A stretch of DNA of 12,553 bases from Marinilabiliales bacterium (lineage in GTDB: Bacteria > Bacteroidota > Bacteroidia > Bacteroidales > UBA12077). Made by a program: the position numbers and the translations under genes. This document shows positions 1 to 6,996 of this stretch, one piece after another. The stretch lies in the NCBI GenBank assembly GCA_002869305.1, contig PKTC01000468.1, positions 1-12,553 of the forward strand. Direction: 5' to 3'. The notes beneath the pieces are model-generated. The model did not search any database and was not told the origin of the DNA. It saw nothing but the letters and a program-made list of their open reading frames with translations. Every line of letters begins with the position of its first letter. Within the stretch, counting starts at the first letter, position 1.

Positions 1-2
1 GA

Positions 3-154
3 GGATATAAAATCGCAACGTTCTCGAGAATCCGGACATCACATTCAGTTTAATAAAAGTAAAAATAAGGAATCCTTATGTTATTTTAAAATAATCCTCT
101 TATTTATTTAAATGAACATCCATTTGCGGAAAAGGAATTCTTATCCCGGATTCA
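3..154 (+). pseudogene. Frame-disrupted upstream part of the kamA-like gene
   Basis: No single frame is open here, but protein-like sequence can be followed by switching frames. Frame 3 from 3 gives GYK; frame 2 from about 11 to 91 gives NRNVLENPDITF and later KVKIRNPYVIL; frame 3 from about 90 to 133 gives NNPLIYLNEHPFAEK; frame 2 then resumes with GILIPDSMGRACGG and runs into the intact gene. Each switch coincides with a four-A run (9-12, 88-91, 130-133). Restoring an A, removing an A and restoring an A would make one continuous frame. In-frame stops at 92-94 and 113-115 block frame 2 as it stands. Either the gene is decaying at its 5' end or the left edge holds homopolymer errors, for example at a contig end. 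The joining is my inference; the family match of these segments is judged by eye. Confidence 0.6.
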
Positions 155-1303
155 ATGGGAAGAGCATGTGGAGGATTATGTGCGTCATGTCAACGTATGT
201 ATGATTTTCAAAGGGGAAACCTGAATTTCGACCTGGACAAATTGGAACCAACAGAAAAATGGCCTGCAAAACTTGAACGACTTTTAAGGTATTACGAAGA
301 AGATACCCAGCTGAGAGATATTCTTATTACAGGAGGTGATGCTCTAATGAGTTCCGATAAGTCTCTGAAAAAGATTCTTGATGCAGTTTACGAAATGGCT
401 GCTAGAAAGAAACAAAGGAATGAATCGCTTGATGACGGCAAAAAGTATGCAGAAATGTTAAGGGTTCGCCTAGGAACAAGACTACCTGTTTATCTGCCAC
501 AAAGAATAACCAATGATCTCATTAAGATCTTAACTGAATTTAAAGATAAAGCATCCAAAATTGGTATCAAGCAATTTGTGATTCAAACTCACTTTGAATC
601 TGCCATGGAAGTAACTCCCGAAGTCAACCAGGGAATTGAGAAAATTGTAAAAGCTGGCTGGACTTTAACCAATCAACATGTATTTACGGCAGCTTCGTCC
701 AGAAGAGGACATACAAATAAGCTTAGAAAAGTGCTAAATGATATTGGAGTTATTACATATTATACGTTCTCCGTAAAAGGATATATGGAAAACTATCACA
801 ACTTTGCAACGAACGCCAGAGCAGTGCAGGAACAACTCGAAGAAAAAAGAATTGGACGAATACCGCAAAAATACATTGAGTTGATAAAAACCTATCCTTT
901 AAACGCCAGTCATATGATTGATAATATTAATTACTTGCGTGATCAGGAAGATTTACCATTTCTTGCAACAGATCGTAATGTAATTAATTTACCCGGAGTA
1001 GGGAAAAGCTTAACTTTTAGAACCATAGGTATTACCAGAAGAGGGAGAAGAATTCTAAAATTCGATCATGATTCAACAAGAACTCACAGTCCAATCATTC
1101 ATCAAATGGATGAGGTTGTCATTGTAGAATCAAAACCTATTGGAGAATACCTTCGTCAACTGGAAAAAATGGGCGAAGATAGTAAGGATTACGATTCAAT
1201 TTGGGGATATACCATTGGCGAAACTGAGAGCAGATTTCCTGTATTTGAGTACCCGAAATATAAATATGAAATCACAAAGGAGTTTTCTAATTTAAAGATT
1301 TAA
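155..1303 (+). CDS. KamA-family radical SAM aminomutase, C-terminal part (lysine/glutamate 2,3-aminomutase-like)
   Basis: Radical SAM/PLP enzyme of the lysine 2,3-aminomutase family, which moves an amino group from C2 to C3 of an amino acid using a 4Fe-4S cluster, S-adenosylmethionine and PLP. Numbering from the ATG at 155: the cluster motif CxxxCxxC is C5, C9, C12; GGDALM at 60-65 matches the SAM-binding GGD; TRLPVYLPQRIT at 108-119 and THFES at 145-149 match family strands; PGVGK at 280-284 supplies Lys284 as the likely PLP lysine. By eye, the two Asp residues that bind the lysine side chain in the clostridial enzyme appear as Lys208 and Asn278, so the substrate may be glutamate-like rather than lysine. 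The ATG at 155 is too close to the cluster to be the natural start: the frame is open back to 116 and the true N-terminus lies in the disrupted stretch before it. The gene converges with rodA, with 5 nt between stops. No lysine-fermentation genes are nearby. Confidence 0.85.
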   Translation: MGRACGGLCASCQRMYDFQRGNLNFDLDKLEPTEKWPAKLERLLRYYEEDTQLRDILITGGDALMSSDKSLKKILDAVYEMAARKKQRNESLDDGKKYAEMLRVRLGTRLPVYLPQRITNDLIKILTEFKDKASKIGIKQFVIQTHFESAMEVTPEVNQGIEKIVKAGWTLTNQHVFTAASSRRGHTNKLRKVLNDIGVITYYTFSVKGYMENYHNFATNARAVQEQLEEKRIGRIPQKYIELIKTYPLNASHMIDNINYLRDQEDLPFLATDRNVINLPGVGKSLTFRTIGITRRGRRILKFDHDSTRTHSPIIHQMDEVVIVESKPIGEYLRQLEKMGEDSKDYDSIWGYTIGETESRFPVFEYPKYKYEITKEFSNLKI

Positions 1304-1308
1304 GGGTT

Positions 1309-2733
1309 TTAACCAAGCATTTCCAGTCTGCTCGCATCCAGTCTTAAGAATATAAATAGCATTATAGTAAATCCCCATAAAGAAGATCCCCCATAGCTAA
1401 AAAATGGTAATGGAATTCCGATAACTGGAACCAATCCTATGGTCATTCCAATATTAATTGCAATGTGAAAGAAAAGAACGGATACGACTCCATAACCATA
1501 TATTCGACTAAAACTAGACCTCTGTCTTTCTGCTATTCCAATTAGCCTGTATAAGAAGAAGATAAATAATCCCAGAACAAAGAAAGTTCCTACAAATCCC
1601 CACTCCTCGCCAATTGTGCAAAATATAAAATCTGTACTCTGTTCAGGAACAAAATCAAATTTTGTTTGGGTTCCCCGCAAAAATCCTTTTCCTGAAAACC
1701 CTCCTGAACCAATTGCAATCTTTGATTGATTTACATTATATTCTACCCCGTATGGATCTGATTCTAAACCAAGAACTACATTAATTCTTTTTTGTTGATG
1801 TTCTTCCAGAAAGTTATTAAAAACATAATCTACCGAAAAAGTAAAGATTATTGATCCTAACAAAAAAACGAGTAATAAAATAACACTTCTTACTTTGTAT
1901 CTAATTGAAAGAATGATGTATACCAATGCAGAAAACCCAAGAGCTGATAGCATGATGTAATAGTACGATAATCCTAAAACTAAAAACTCATTAAGTCCAT
2001 ATAATATGGCTGATGATGCCATTAAAATTCCAAATCCCAGAGCTACATTCTTAAATTTTCTATTAAGAATCCAAAAAATGATAAACACTACACCAATAGA
2101 TAGCGATATGATGATTAGTTTTTCTAAGATCAAAGCTAGAATAAATAATACAATAACAAAAAAGCCCAAAAGCAAAACACTTGCAGAAATACCTTCTCTA
2201 TAAAGAACCATAATAAAAGCAAAATAAACTAAGGCAGATCCAGTATCATTTTGCAATAAAATCAAAAAAGCAGGAACTAAAATAATTGCAGCAACTCTTA
2301 AGTATGTTTTAAAAGTGTTTAACTGAACATTAAAGGTGCTTAAGTAACGCGCCAGGGCCAAAGCTGTAGCAATTTTGGCAAATTCTGAGGGCTGTATTCG
2401 TATATTTCCAATTTGAAACCATGATCTGGCCCCATGAACTTCTAAACCAAAAATTAACACAGCAAGCAAAAGAAAAATCATAACGCCATATACCAGGTAG
2501 GCAAAATATGAATAAAAGTTGATGTCAATAATAAAAACTAAAAATGCAATAACAATAGCAGCCGAAATCCAAATCAATTGTTTTCCATAACGCTGTGTTA
2601 CATCAAAAATACTATGATGTTCTTCATTATAAACTGCTGCATAAATATTTACCCATCCCAGAAATACCAGAACCAGATAAATTGTTACTGCAAGCCAGTC
2701 AATATTACTCCAAAGGTTTATCCGTCTCTGCAT
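1309..2733 (-). CDS. rodA: RodA, SEDS-family peptidoglycan glycosyltransferase of the elongasome
   Basis: Polytopic inner-membrane enzyme that polymerises lipid II into glycan strands for lateral wall growth, working with PBP2. Family landmarks in the 474-residue protein are GARSWFQIGNIRIQPSEFAK (101-120), QNDTGSALVYF (161-171), QQKRINVVLG (313-322), SGGFSGKGFLRGTQ (343-356), FVPEQSTDFIF (361-371) and GIPLPFFSYGGSSLW (439-453). Asp368 in the STDF motif is the probable catalytic aspartate, corresponding to the essential Asp of other SEDS proteins. The protein is about 100 residues longer than the roughly 370-residue enterobacterial RodA; the excess is hydrophobic sequence between about 180 and 305, likely additional membrane helices. 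The ATG lies inside the end of mrdA (29-nt overlap), which suggests translational coupling. It is the last gene of the mre cluster. No terminator is visible before the convergent kamA-like gene, whose stop is 5 nt away. Confidence 0.96.
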   Translation of the reverse strand: MQRRINLWSNIDWLAVTIYLVLVFLGWVNIYAAVYNEEHHSIFDVTQRYGKQLIWISAAIVIAFLVFIIDINFYSYFAYLVYGVMIFLLLAVLIFGLEVHGARSWFQIGNIRIQPSEFAKIATALALARYLSTFNVQLNTFKTYLRVAAIILVPAFLILLQNDTGSALVYFAFIMVLYREGISASVLLLGFFVIVLFILALILEKLIIISLSIGVVFIIFWILNRKFKNVALGFGILMASSAILYGLNEFLVLGLSYYYIMLSALGFSALVYIILSIRYKVRSVILLLVFLLGSIIFTFSVDYVFNNFLEEHQQKRINVVLGLESDPYGVEYNVNQSKIAIGSGGFSGKGFLRGTQTKFDFVPEQSTDFIFCTIGEEWGFVGTFFVLGLFIFFLYRLIGIAERQRSSFSRIYGYGVVSVLFFHIAINIGMTIGLVPVIGIPLPFFSYGGSSLWGFTIMLFIFLRLDASRLEMLG

Positions 2734-4555
2734 TGTAATTTATTTCTGCATTTAATACATATTGTTCCCACCACGGAACAGATATAGAATCATTTAAGTA
2801 TTTTTCAATCATCAATTTTGCTGTAGGTGCTGCCCAGGTTCCCCCAAAACCTCCATTTTCAATATATACTGCAATTGCTATTTTGGGATCGTCTTTAGGA
2901 GCAAAAGCAATAAAAATAGAATGATCTTCTCCATGAGGATTTTCAGCAGTCCCTGTTTTACCACATACAACGACATCCTCTAAATGAGCTGTACGAGCTG
3001 TGCTGCCACTCCCTGGTTCTCCATTGACTGCCAAATCCATTCCCTCAATCACAATATTAAAATAATTTGAATCAATTTTAGTATAATTCTTTTGGTAAAA
3101 TCTGTCATCCAAACTATAATCCCCTTCAATTTCTTTAACAATATGTGGAGTATAATAATATCCTCTATTAGCAATGGCAGCTGTCATATTAGCCATTTGT
3201 AATGGAGTTGTTCCCAATTCTCCCTGCCCGATTGCCATTGAAACCAAGGTTAGTGATCTCCACCCTTTCTCTCCATAAACCCTATCGTATGTTTGTTTCG
3301 TTGGTACCAAACCTTTTAATTCATTGCTAAAATCACTGTTTAAATATTGTCCAAAACCAAATGACATAACATATTCTCTCCATTGATCGAATGATTCTCT
3401 AATGGTAGGATACTTCTTATTATCTAGGATAGATCTGAATACATTACAATAATAAGTATTGCATGACATTTGAATAGATTCAATAAAATCCAAAGGAGAA
3501 CGGTGAATATGGCACCCAACACGCATCCTTCCAGAATAATATGCGCCTGCACAATCATGCTCTGTCGAAGTCCAAAGTACTTTCTCTTGTAATCCAATTA
3601 ATCCATTAATGATTTTAAAAGTTGAACCTGGAGGATACTGTGCCATGAGTGCTCTGTTAAATAAAGGTTTTAAAGTATCCGACATTAAATTCACATAGTT
3701 TTTTGTTCTTATTCTTCCAACTAATAATTCAGGATTATAGGTTGGGGCAGAAACAAGAGCCAATATCTCTCCAGTTGATGGTTCTATTGCAACAATGCTT
3801 CCGATTTTGTTATTCATCAATTTTTCGCCATAAGACTGAAGATCAACATCTATTGTAGAAATGATATTCGATCCAACTTCGGCTTTTTTATCTAACCGCC
3901 CGTTTGAATAGGTGCCCTTTATTCTATTATGAACATCAACAAGATAAACATTAACACCCTTTTCACCTCTTAAATATTCCTCGTAGGATTGTTCTATTCC
4001 ACTAATTCCAATATAATCTCCTGATTTATAATAGTCGTCCTTTTCAATGATTTTATCATTTACCTCGCCAACATATCCTAATAAATGGGCTCCATTTTCA
4101 TTAGTATATTTTCTAAGTGTTCTGGCCTGAACATAAAATCCTGGATATTTGTATAACTTTTCTTGAAGATTAGCATATGTTATAGATGAAACTTGTTTTA
4201 AGAATATGGAAGAATTATAATGTGAATAATCCTTGGCCCTTTTAATGTTTTCATCAATATATTCCTTGGAAACATTCAATATGTCGCAAAACTCTGCTGT
4301 ATCAAAAGCTTCTAGTTGCTGAGGAACTAACATTAAATCGTAAGCTGCTTCATTATATACAAGAAGTCGGCCTTCCCTATCATAAATTAATCCTCTGGCG
4401 GGAAATTGAGTTACATACCTAAGAACGTTGCTGCTAGCGGTTACCTTATATGTATTATCTACAACCTGAAGCAAGAATAATCTAATAATGTAGATAAGTC
4501 CTACAAGAATAATAACAAAACGAATAATATGTCTTCTGTTAGCAAAAGAGTCCAC
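2705..4555 (-). CDS. mrdA: Penicillin-binding protein 2, elongasome transpeptidase
   Basis: Class B, monofunctional DD-transpeptidase that cross-links peptidoglycan made by RodA; a membrane-anchored periplasmic enzyme of 616 residues. Residues 10-31 form the single N-terminal membrane anchor. The pedestal/dimerisation region begins at PARGLIYDREGRLL (52-65). The catalytic motifs are complete: STFK at 311-314 (Ser311 is the nucleophile), SCN at 364-366 and KTGT at 533-536. Residues Asp334, Cys335, Cys348, His349, His351 and Cys365 cluster near the active site and may form a metal site. The start codon is GTG at 4553-4555: an in-frame TAA lies three codons upstream and the first internal Met is residue 75, so GTG is the only sensible start. 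The gene starts 20 nt after mreD and overlaps rodA by 29 nt, the usual PBP2-RodA pairing. Confidence 0.96.
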   Translation of the reverse strand: MDSFANRRHIIRFVIILVGLIYIIRLFLLQVVDNTYKVTASSNVLRYVTQFPARGLIYDREGRLLVYNEAAYDLMLVPQQLEAFDTAEFCDILNVSKEYIDENIKRAKDYSHYNSSIFLKQVSSITYANLQEKLYKYPGFYVQARTLRKYTNENGAHLLGYVGEVNDKIIEKDDYYKSGDYIGISGIEQSYEEYLRGEKGVNVYLVDVHNRIKGTYSNGRLDKKAEVGSNIISTIDVDLQSYGEKLMNNKIGSIVAIEPSTGEILALVSAPTYNPELLVGRIRTKNYVNLMSDTLKPLFNRALMAQYPPGSTFKIINGLIGLQEKVLWTSTEHDCAGAYYSGRMRVGCHIHRSPLDFIESIQMSCNTYYCNVFRSILDNKKYPTIRESFDQWREYVMSFGFGQYLNSDFSNELKGLVPTKQTYDRVYGEKGWRSLTLVSMAIGQGELGTTPLQMANMTAAIANRGYYYTPHIVKEIEGDYSLDDRFYQKNYTKIDSNYFNIVIEGMDLAVNGEPGSGSTARTAHLEDVVVCGKTGTAENPHGEDHSIFIAFAPKDDPKIAIAVYIENGGFGGTWAAPTAKLMIEKYLNDSISVPWWEQYVLNAEINYNAETDKPLE

Positions 4556-4575
4556 GCAAAATTATTTAAAGTGTA

Positions 4576-5091
4576 TTATAGCCTTGAATCTTTTCTGTAA
4601 AAATACTGGCTGATTAATACTAATATAATTGTAAATATAGAACTTAAAATGGCTCTGGCAAATGTGGAAAAAAAGTTAGAAAATCTAAACACCTCAACGT
4701 AAAATAAGAAAAAATGATGGATTAGAATTAAAAATACTGAATATCTTAAAAACCAACTTGCTCCATAATATCTTAACTGCGGCAAAGTCTCTGATTCATA
4801 ACCATCTCTTGGTGCAAATATTTTTAAAACATATGGTCTAAAAAAAGCCATTACCACAGTCGCTGAACTATGCATTCCGATTGTACTTGAAAATAAGTCT
4901 ATTGTTAAACCTAATGCAAAAGCTACAATCAATAAAAGCCATTTTGGAGTTTCGAATGGTAAAACTAATATGAATAGTACGTAAATGTAAGGGTTTATAT
5001 AACCACTAAACTGAATGTTATTCAAGATAAAGACTTGTAAAAATACAAGAACTATAAAACTTAAAATATATCGTGGTAATGATTTAATCAT
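4576..5091 (-). CDS. mreD: MreD, rod-shape-determining membrane protein
   Basis: Small polytopic membrane protein of the elongasome (171 residues, a normal length) that works with MreC in controlling PBP2/RodA. Hydrophobic stretches at about 6-27, 32-46, 50-70, 110-131 and 145-163 suggest five or so membrane segments. GLTIDLFSSTIGMHSSATVV (61-80) is the conserved family core, with an Asp inside a helix followed by a Gly-x-His turn. The start ATG overlaps the end of mreC by 8 nt (ATGATTAA), so translation is probably coupled. The family is weakly conserved in sequence, so position in the mre cluster supports the call as much as the motif does. Nothing about the gene is unusual. Confidence 0.93.
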   Translation of the reverse strand: MIKSLPRYILSFIVLVFLQVFILNNIQFSGYINPYIYVLFILVLPFETPKWLLLIVAFALGLTIDLFSSTIGMHSSATVVMAFFRPYVLKIFAPRDGYESETLPQLRYYGASWFLRYSVFLILIHHFFLFYVEVFRFSNFFSTFARAILSSIFTIILVLISQYFYRKDSRL

Positions 5092-5914
5092 TGTTTTCAG
5101 TTTCTTGTTCTAAATTCTTTATTTCAGTCTGTAATAAGTTTCCAATTACACTAACGTTATCTAAACTTTTAAAATCTGTTGATAAGTCTACTTCTATTTC
5201 GTAGAAGCTTCCAGCTTTCTCCTCAAAACTTTTAATAAACCCTATTAATACTCCTTCAGGAAATATTGATGAAAACCCACTGGTTATAATCGTATCTCCA
5301 ACCAGAATGTTAGCGTGCAAAGGTATTTCCTTTAAAATTGCTGTCTGATAATCCTCTCCATTCCAATTTAAAGAGCCGAAATACCCGTTTTTCTTTACTT
5401 TGGCACTAATACGTAAATCAAGATTCAAAAGAGAAATTACGGTAGAATAATTTTTTGATACTCCTTTTACAACTCCAACAATGCTTCCGTTTGATACAAC
5501 CGCCATTTCAGGTTTTAAACCTTGCTGCCCTCCTTTGTTCAAGGTCAGAAAATTATGTTTTTTATTTATCGAATTATTGATAACCCTTGCTGATGTATAT
5601 CTATAACGTTGATTCAGTATAGTGTCATTCACTGATCTAAAAAATATTTCATCCGATTTATAAGTCGATTCAATAATATTTAACAGTCTATTATTTTCTT
5701 CCGCTAATCTTTGATTCTCTTCAGCAAGTGATAAGTATTCTTTTAATTTTGTGGTTTTCTGATAATAATTACCAGCGAATTGTCTTGTAAAATTCACAAA
5801 ACGTGCCTTATGAAAATTATTGTTATTTATAAGTAATGAGAACGAAAAAACTTCGATAAGAATGAATAGAAGTAAAAAATGTATTCGTAATAAAAAATTA
5901 AGCAAACTTCTCAT
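5084..5914 (-). CDS. mreC: MreC, periplasmic elongasome scaffold
   Basis: Bitopic protein that binds and activates PBP2 and links the cytoplasmic MreB filament to the wall synthases. In 276 residues it shows one N-terminal membrane helix (about 10-30), a coiled coil rich in Leu and Glu (about 53-84, containing LAEENQRLAEENNRLL), and the two-barrel beta domain (about 105-262). Family motifs are LNKGGQQGLKPEMAVV (125-140) with NGSIVGVV following, and GDTIITSGFSSIFPEGVLIG (206-225). The tail after 262 is short, charged and probably disordered. A Shine-Dalgarno-like GAGGTG lies 8 nt before the ATG, which supports this start. The gene is 22 nt downstream of mreB and its last codons overlap mreD. 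Confidence 0.95.
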   Translation of the reverse strand: MRSLLNFLLRIHFLLLFILIEVFSFSLLINNNNFHKARFVNFTRQFAGNYYQKTTKLKEYLSLAEENQRLAEENNRLLNIIESTYKSDEIFFRSVNDTILNQRYRYTSARVINNSINKKHNFLTLNKGGQQGLKPEMAVVSNGSIVGVVKGVSKNYSTVISLLNLDLRISAKVKKNGYFGSLNWNGEDYQTAILKEIPLHANILVGDTIITSGFSSIFPEGVLIGFIKSFEEKAGSFYEIEVDLSTDFKSLDNVSVIGNLLQTEIKNLEQETENND

Positions 5915-5922
5915 ATTCTATT

Positions 5923-5928
5923 CACCTC
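5923..5928 (-). promoter_or_regulatory. Shine-Dalgarno-like site of mreC
   Basis: The minus strand reads GAGGTG, ending 8 nt before the mreC ATG. This is a good anti-16S match with ideal spacing. It is notable because most starts in this window lack such a site, as is usual in Bacteroidota. It supports the chosen mreC start. Confidence 0.5.
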
Positions 5929-5936
5929 GCTGCAAG

Positions 5937-6962
5937 TTATCTCATTAAGTAAGTTAGTTTATCAGCATTCTTAAGTGCAATACCTGTTCCTCTTGCCACA
6001 GCATGCAATGGATCTTCCGCTACATGAAACTGAATTCCAATTTTATCAGTTAATCGTTTATCTAGTCCGCGCATTAATGCTCCACCACCTGCTAAGTATA
6101 TTCCATCGCTTACAATATCAGCATATAGCTCAGGAGGTGTTTGTTCCAATACTCCCAGAATTGCCGTTTCAACTTTCGAGATTGATTTGTCCAGACAATG
6201 AGCTATTTCTTGATATGAAACCGGTATTTCTACAGGCATTGCAGTCATTAAATTAGGACCACGAACAACATAATCTTCCGGTGGATTCTCTAATTCAGCT
6301 AAACAAGAGCCTACATTTATTTTTATTTCTTCGGCAGTTCTTTCCCCAATTTTAATATTATGTTGATGACGCATATAAGCCTGTATGTCTGCAGTAAAAG
6401 CATCTCCAGCGATTCGAATTGACTTATTGCTAACGATACCACCAAGAGCAATAACGGCCACCTCAGTTGTACCACCTCCAATATCAACAACCATACTACC
6501 TTTAGGTTCTTCAACGTCAATTCCCATTCCAATGGCTGCTGCCATGGGTTCGTAAATCATATACACATCACGACCACCAGCATGTTCAGAAGAATCTCTA
6601 ACAGCACGCATCTCTACTTCTGTACTTCCAGAAGGAATACAAACCACTAACCTCAATGATGGGGCAAATAACTGGGTTTTATTATTATTTATCATTTTAA
6701 TCATCCCACGAATCATTTGTTCTGCAGCATTAAAGTCTGCAATAACTCCATCTTTTAATGGACGAATGGTACGAATGTTAACATGTGTTTTCCCATGCAT
6801 TTGGCGAGCCTTTTTGCCAATAGCAACTAATTTTCCTGTACTTTGCTCTACAGCCACAATTGATGGCTCATCCACAACTATTTTATCATTATGAATAATG
6901 ATTGTATTAGCAGTACCTAAGTCCATTGCTAATTCTTGTGTAAAAAATGAAAATAATCCCAT
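5937..6962 (-). CDS. mreB: MreB, actin-like rod-shape-determining ATPase
   Basis: Cytoplasmic actin homologue that forms membrane-bound filaments and positions the wall-elongation machinery. The 341-residue protein is full length. The short N-terminus MGLFSFFTQE is hydrophobic and amphipathic, suited to membrane attachment. Nucleotide-binding motifs of the actin/Hsp70 fold are present: MDLGTANT (phosphate 1, 13-20), VVDIGGGTTEVAV (phosphate 2, 158-170) and LAGGGALMRGLD (adenosine, 290-301). EPMAAAIG (138-145) and EDPLHAVARGTG (316-327) are further MreB signatures. A GAGGA stretch lies a few bases before the ATG. The gene follows purH by 34 nt with no terminator or convincing promoter between them, so purH and mreB are probably co-transcribed. 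It heads the mreBCD-mrdA-rodA series. Confidence 0.98.
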   Translation of the reverse strand: MGLFSFFTQELAMDLGTANTIIIHNDKIVVDEPSIVAVEQSTGKLVAIGKKARQMHGKTHVNIRTIRPLKDGVIADFNAAEQMIRGMIKMINNNKTQLFAPSLRLVVCIPSGSTEVEMRAVRDSSEHAGGRDVYMIYEPMAAAIGMGIDVEEPKGSMVVDIGGGTTEVAVIALGGIVSNKSIRIAGDAFTADIQAYMRHQHNIKIGERTAEEIKINVGSCLAELENPPEDYVVRGPNLMTAMPVEIPVSYQEIAHCLDKSISKVETAILGVLEQTPPELYADIVSDGIYLAGGGALMRGLDKRLTDKIGIQFHVAEDPLHAVARGTGIALKNADKLTYLMR

Positions 6963-6965
6963 TAT

Positions 6966-6970
6966 TCCTC
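6966..6970 (-). promoter_or_regulatory. Shine-Dalgarno-like site of mreB
   Basis: The minus strand reads GAGGA, 3 nt before the mreB ATG. The purine motif fits a ribosome-binding site, but the spacing is short, so its importance is uncertain. Confidence 0.35.
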
Positions 6971-6996
6971 TTATATTAAATTAATCCCTATTTATT

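Noticed and set aside
1305..1314. GGTTTTAACC palindrome between the kamA-like gene and rodA as a two-way terminator
   Set aside because: Only four stem pairs and no adequate T-tract on either side; too weak to call.
5975..6256. A plus-strand open frame of 93 codons inside mreB
   Set aside because: It is antisense to conserved MreB sequence and its product resembles no family; treated as a shadow.
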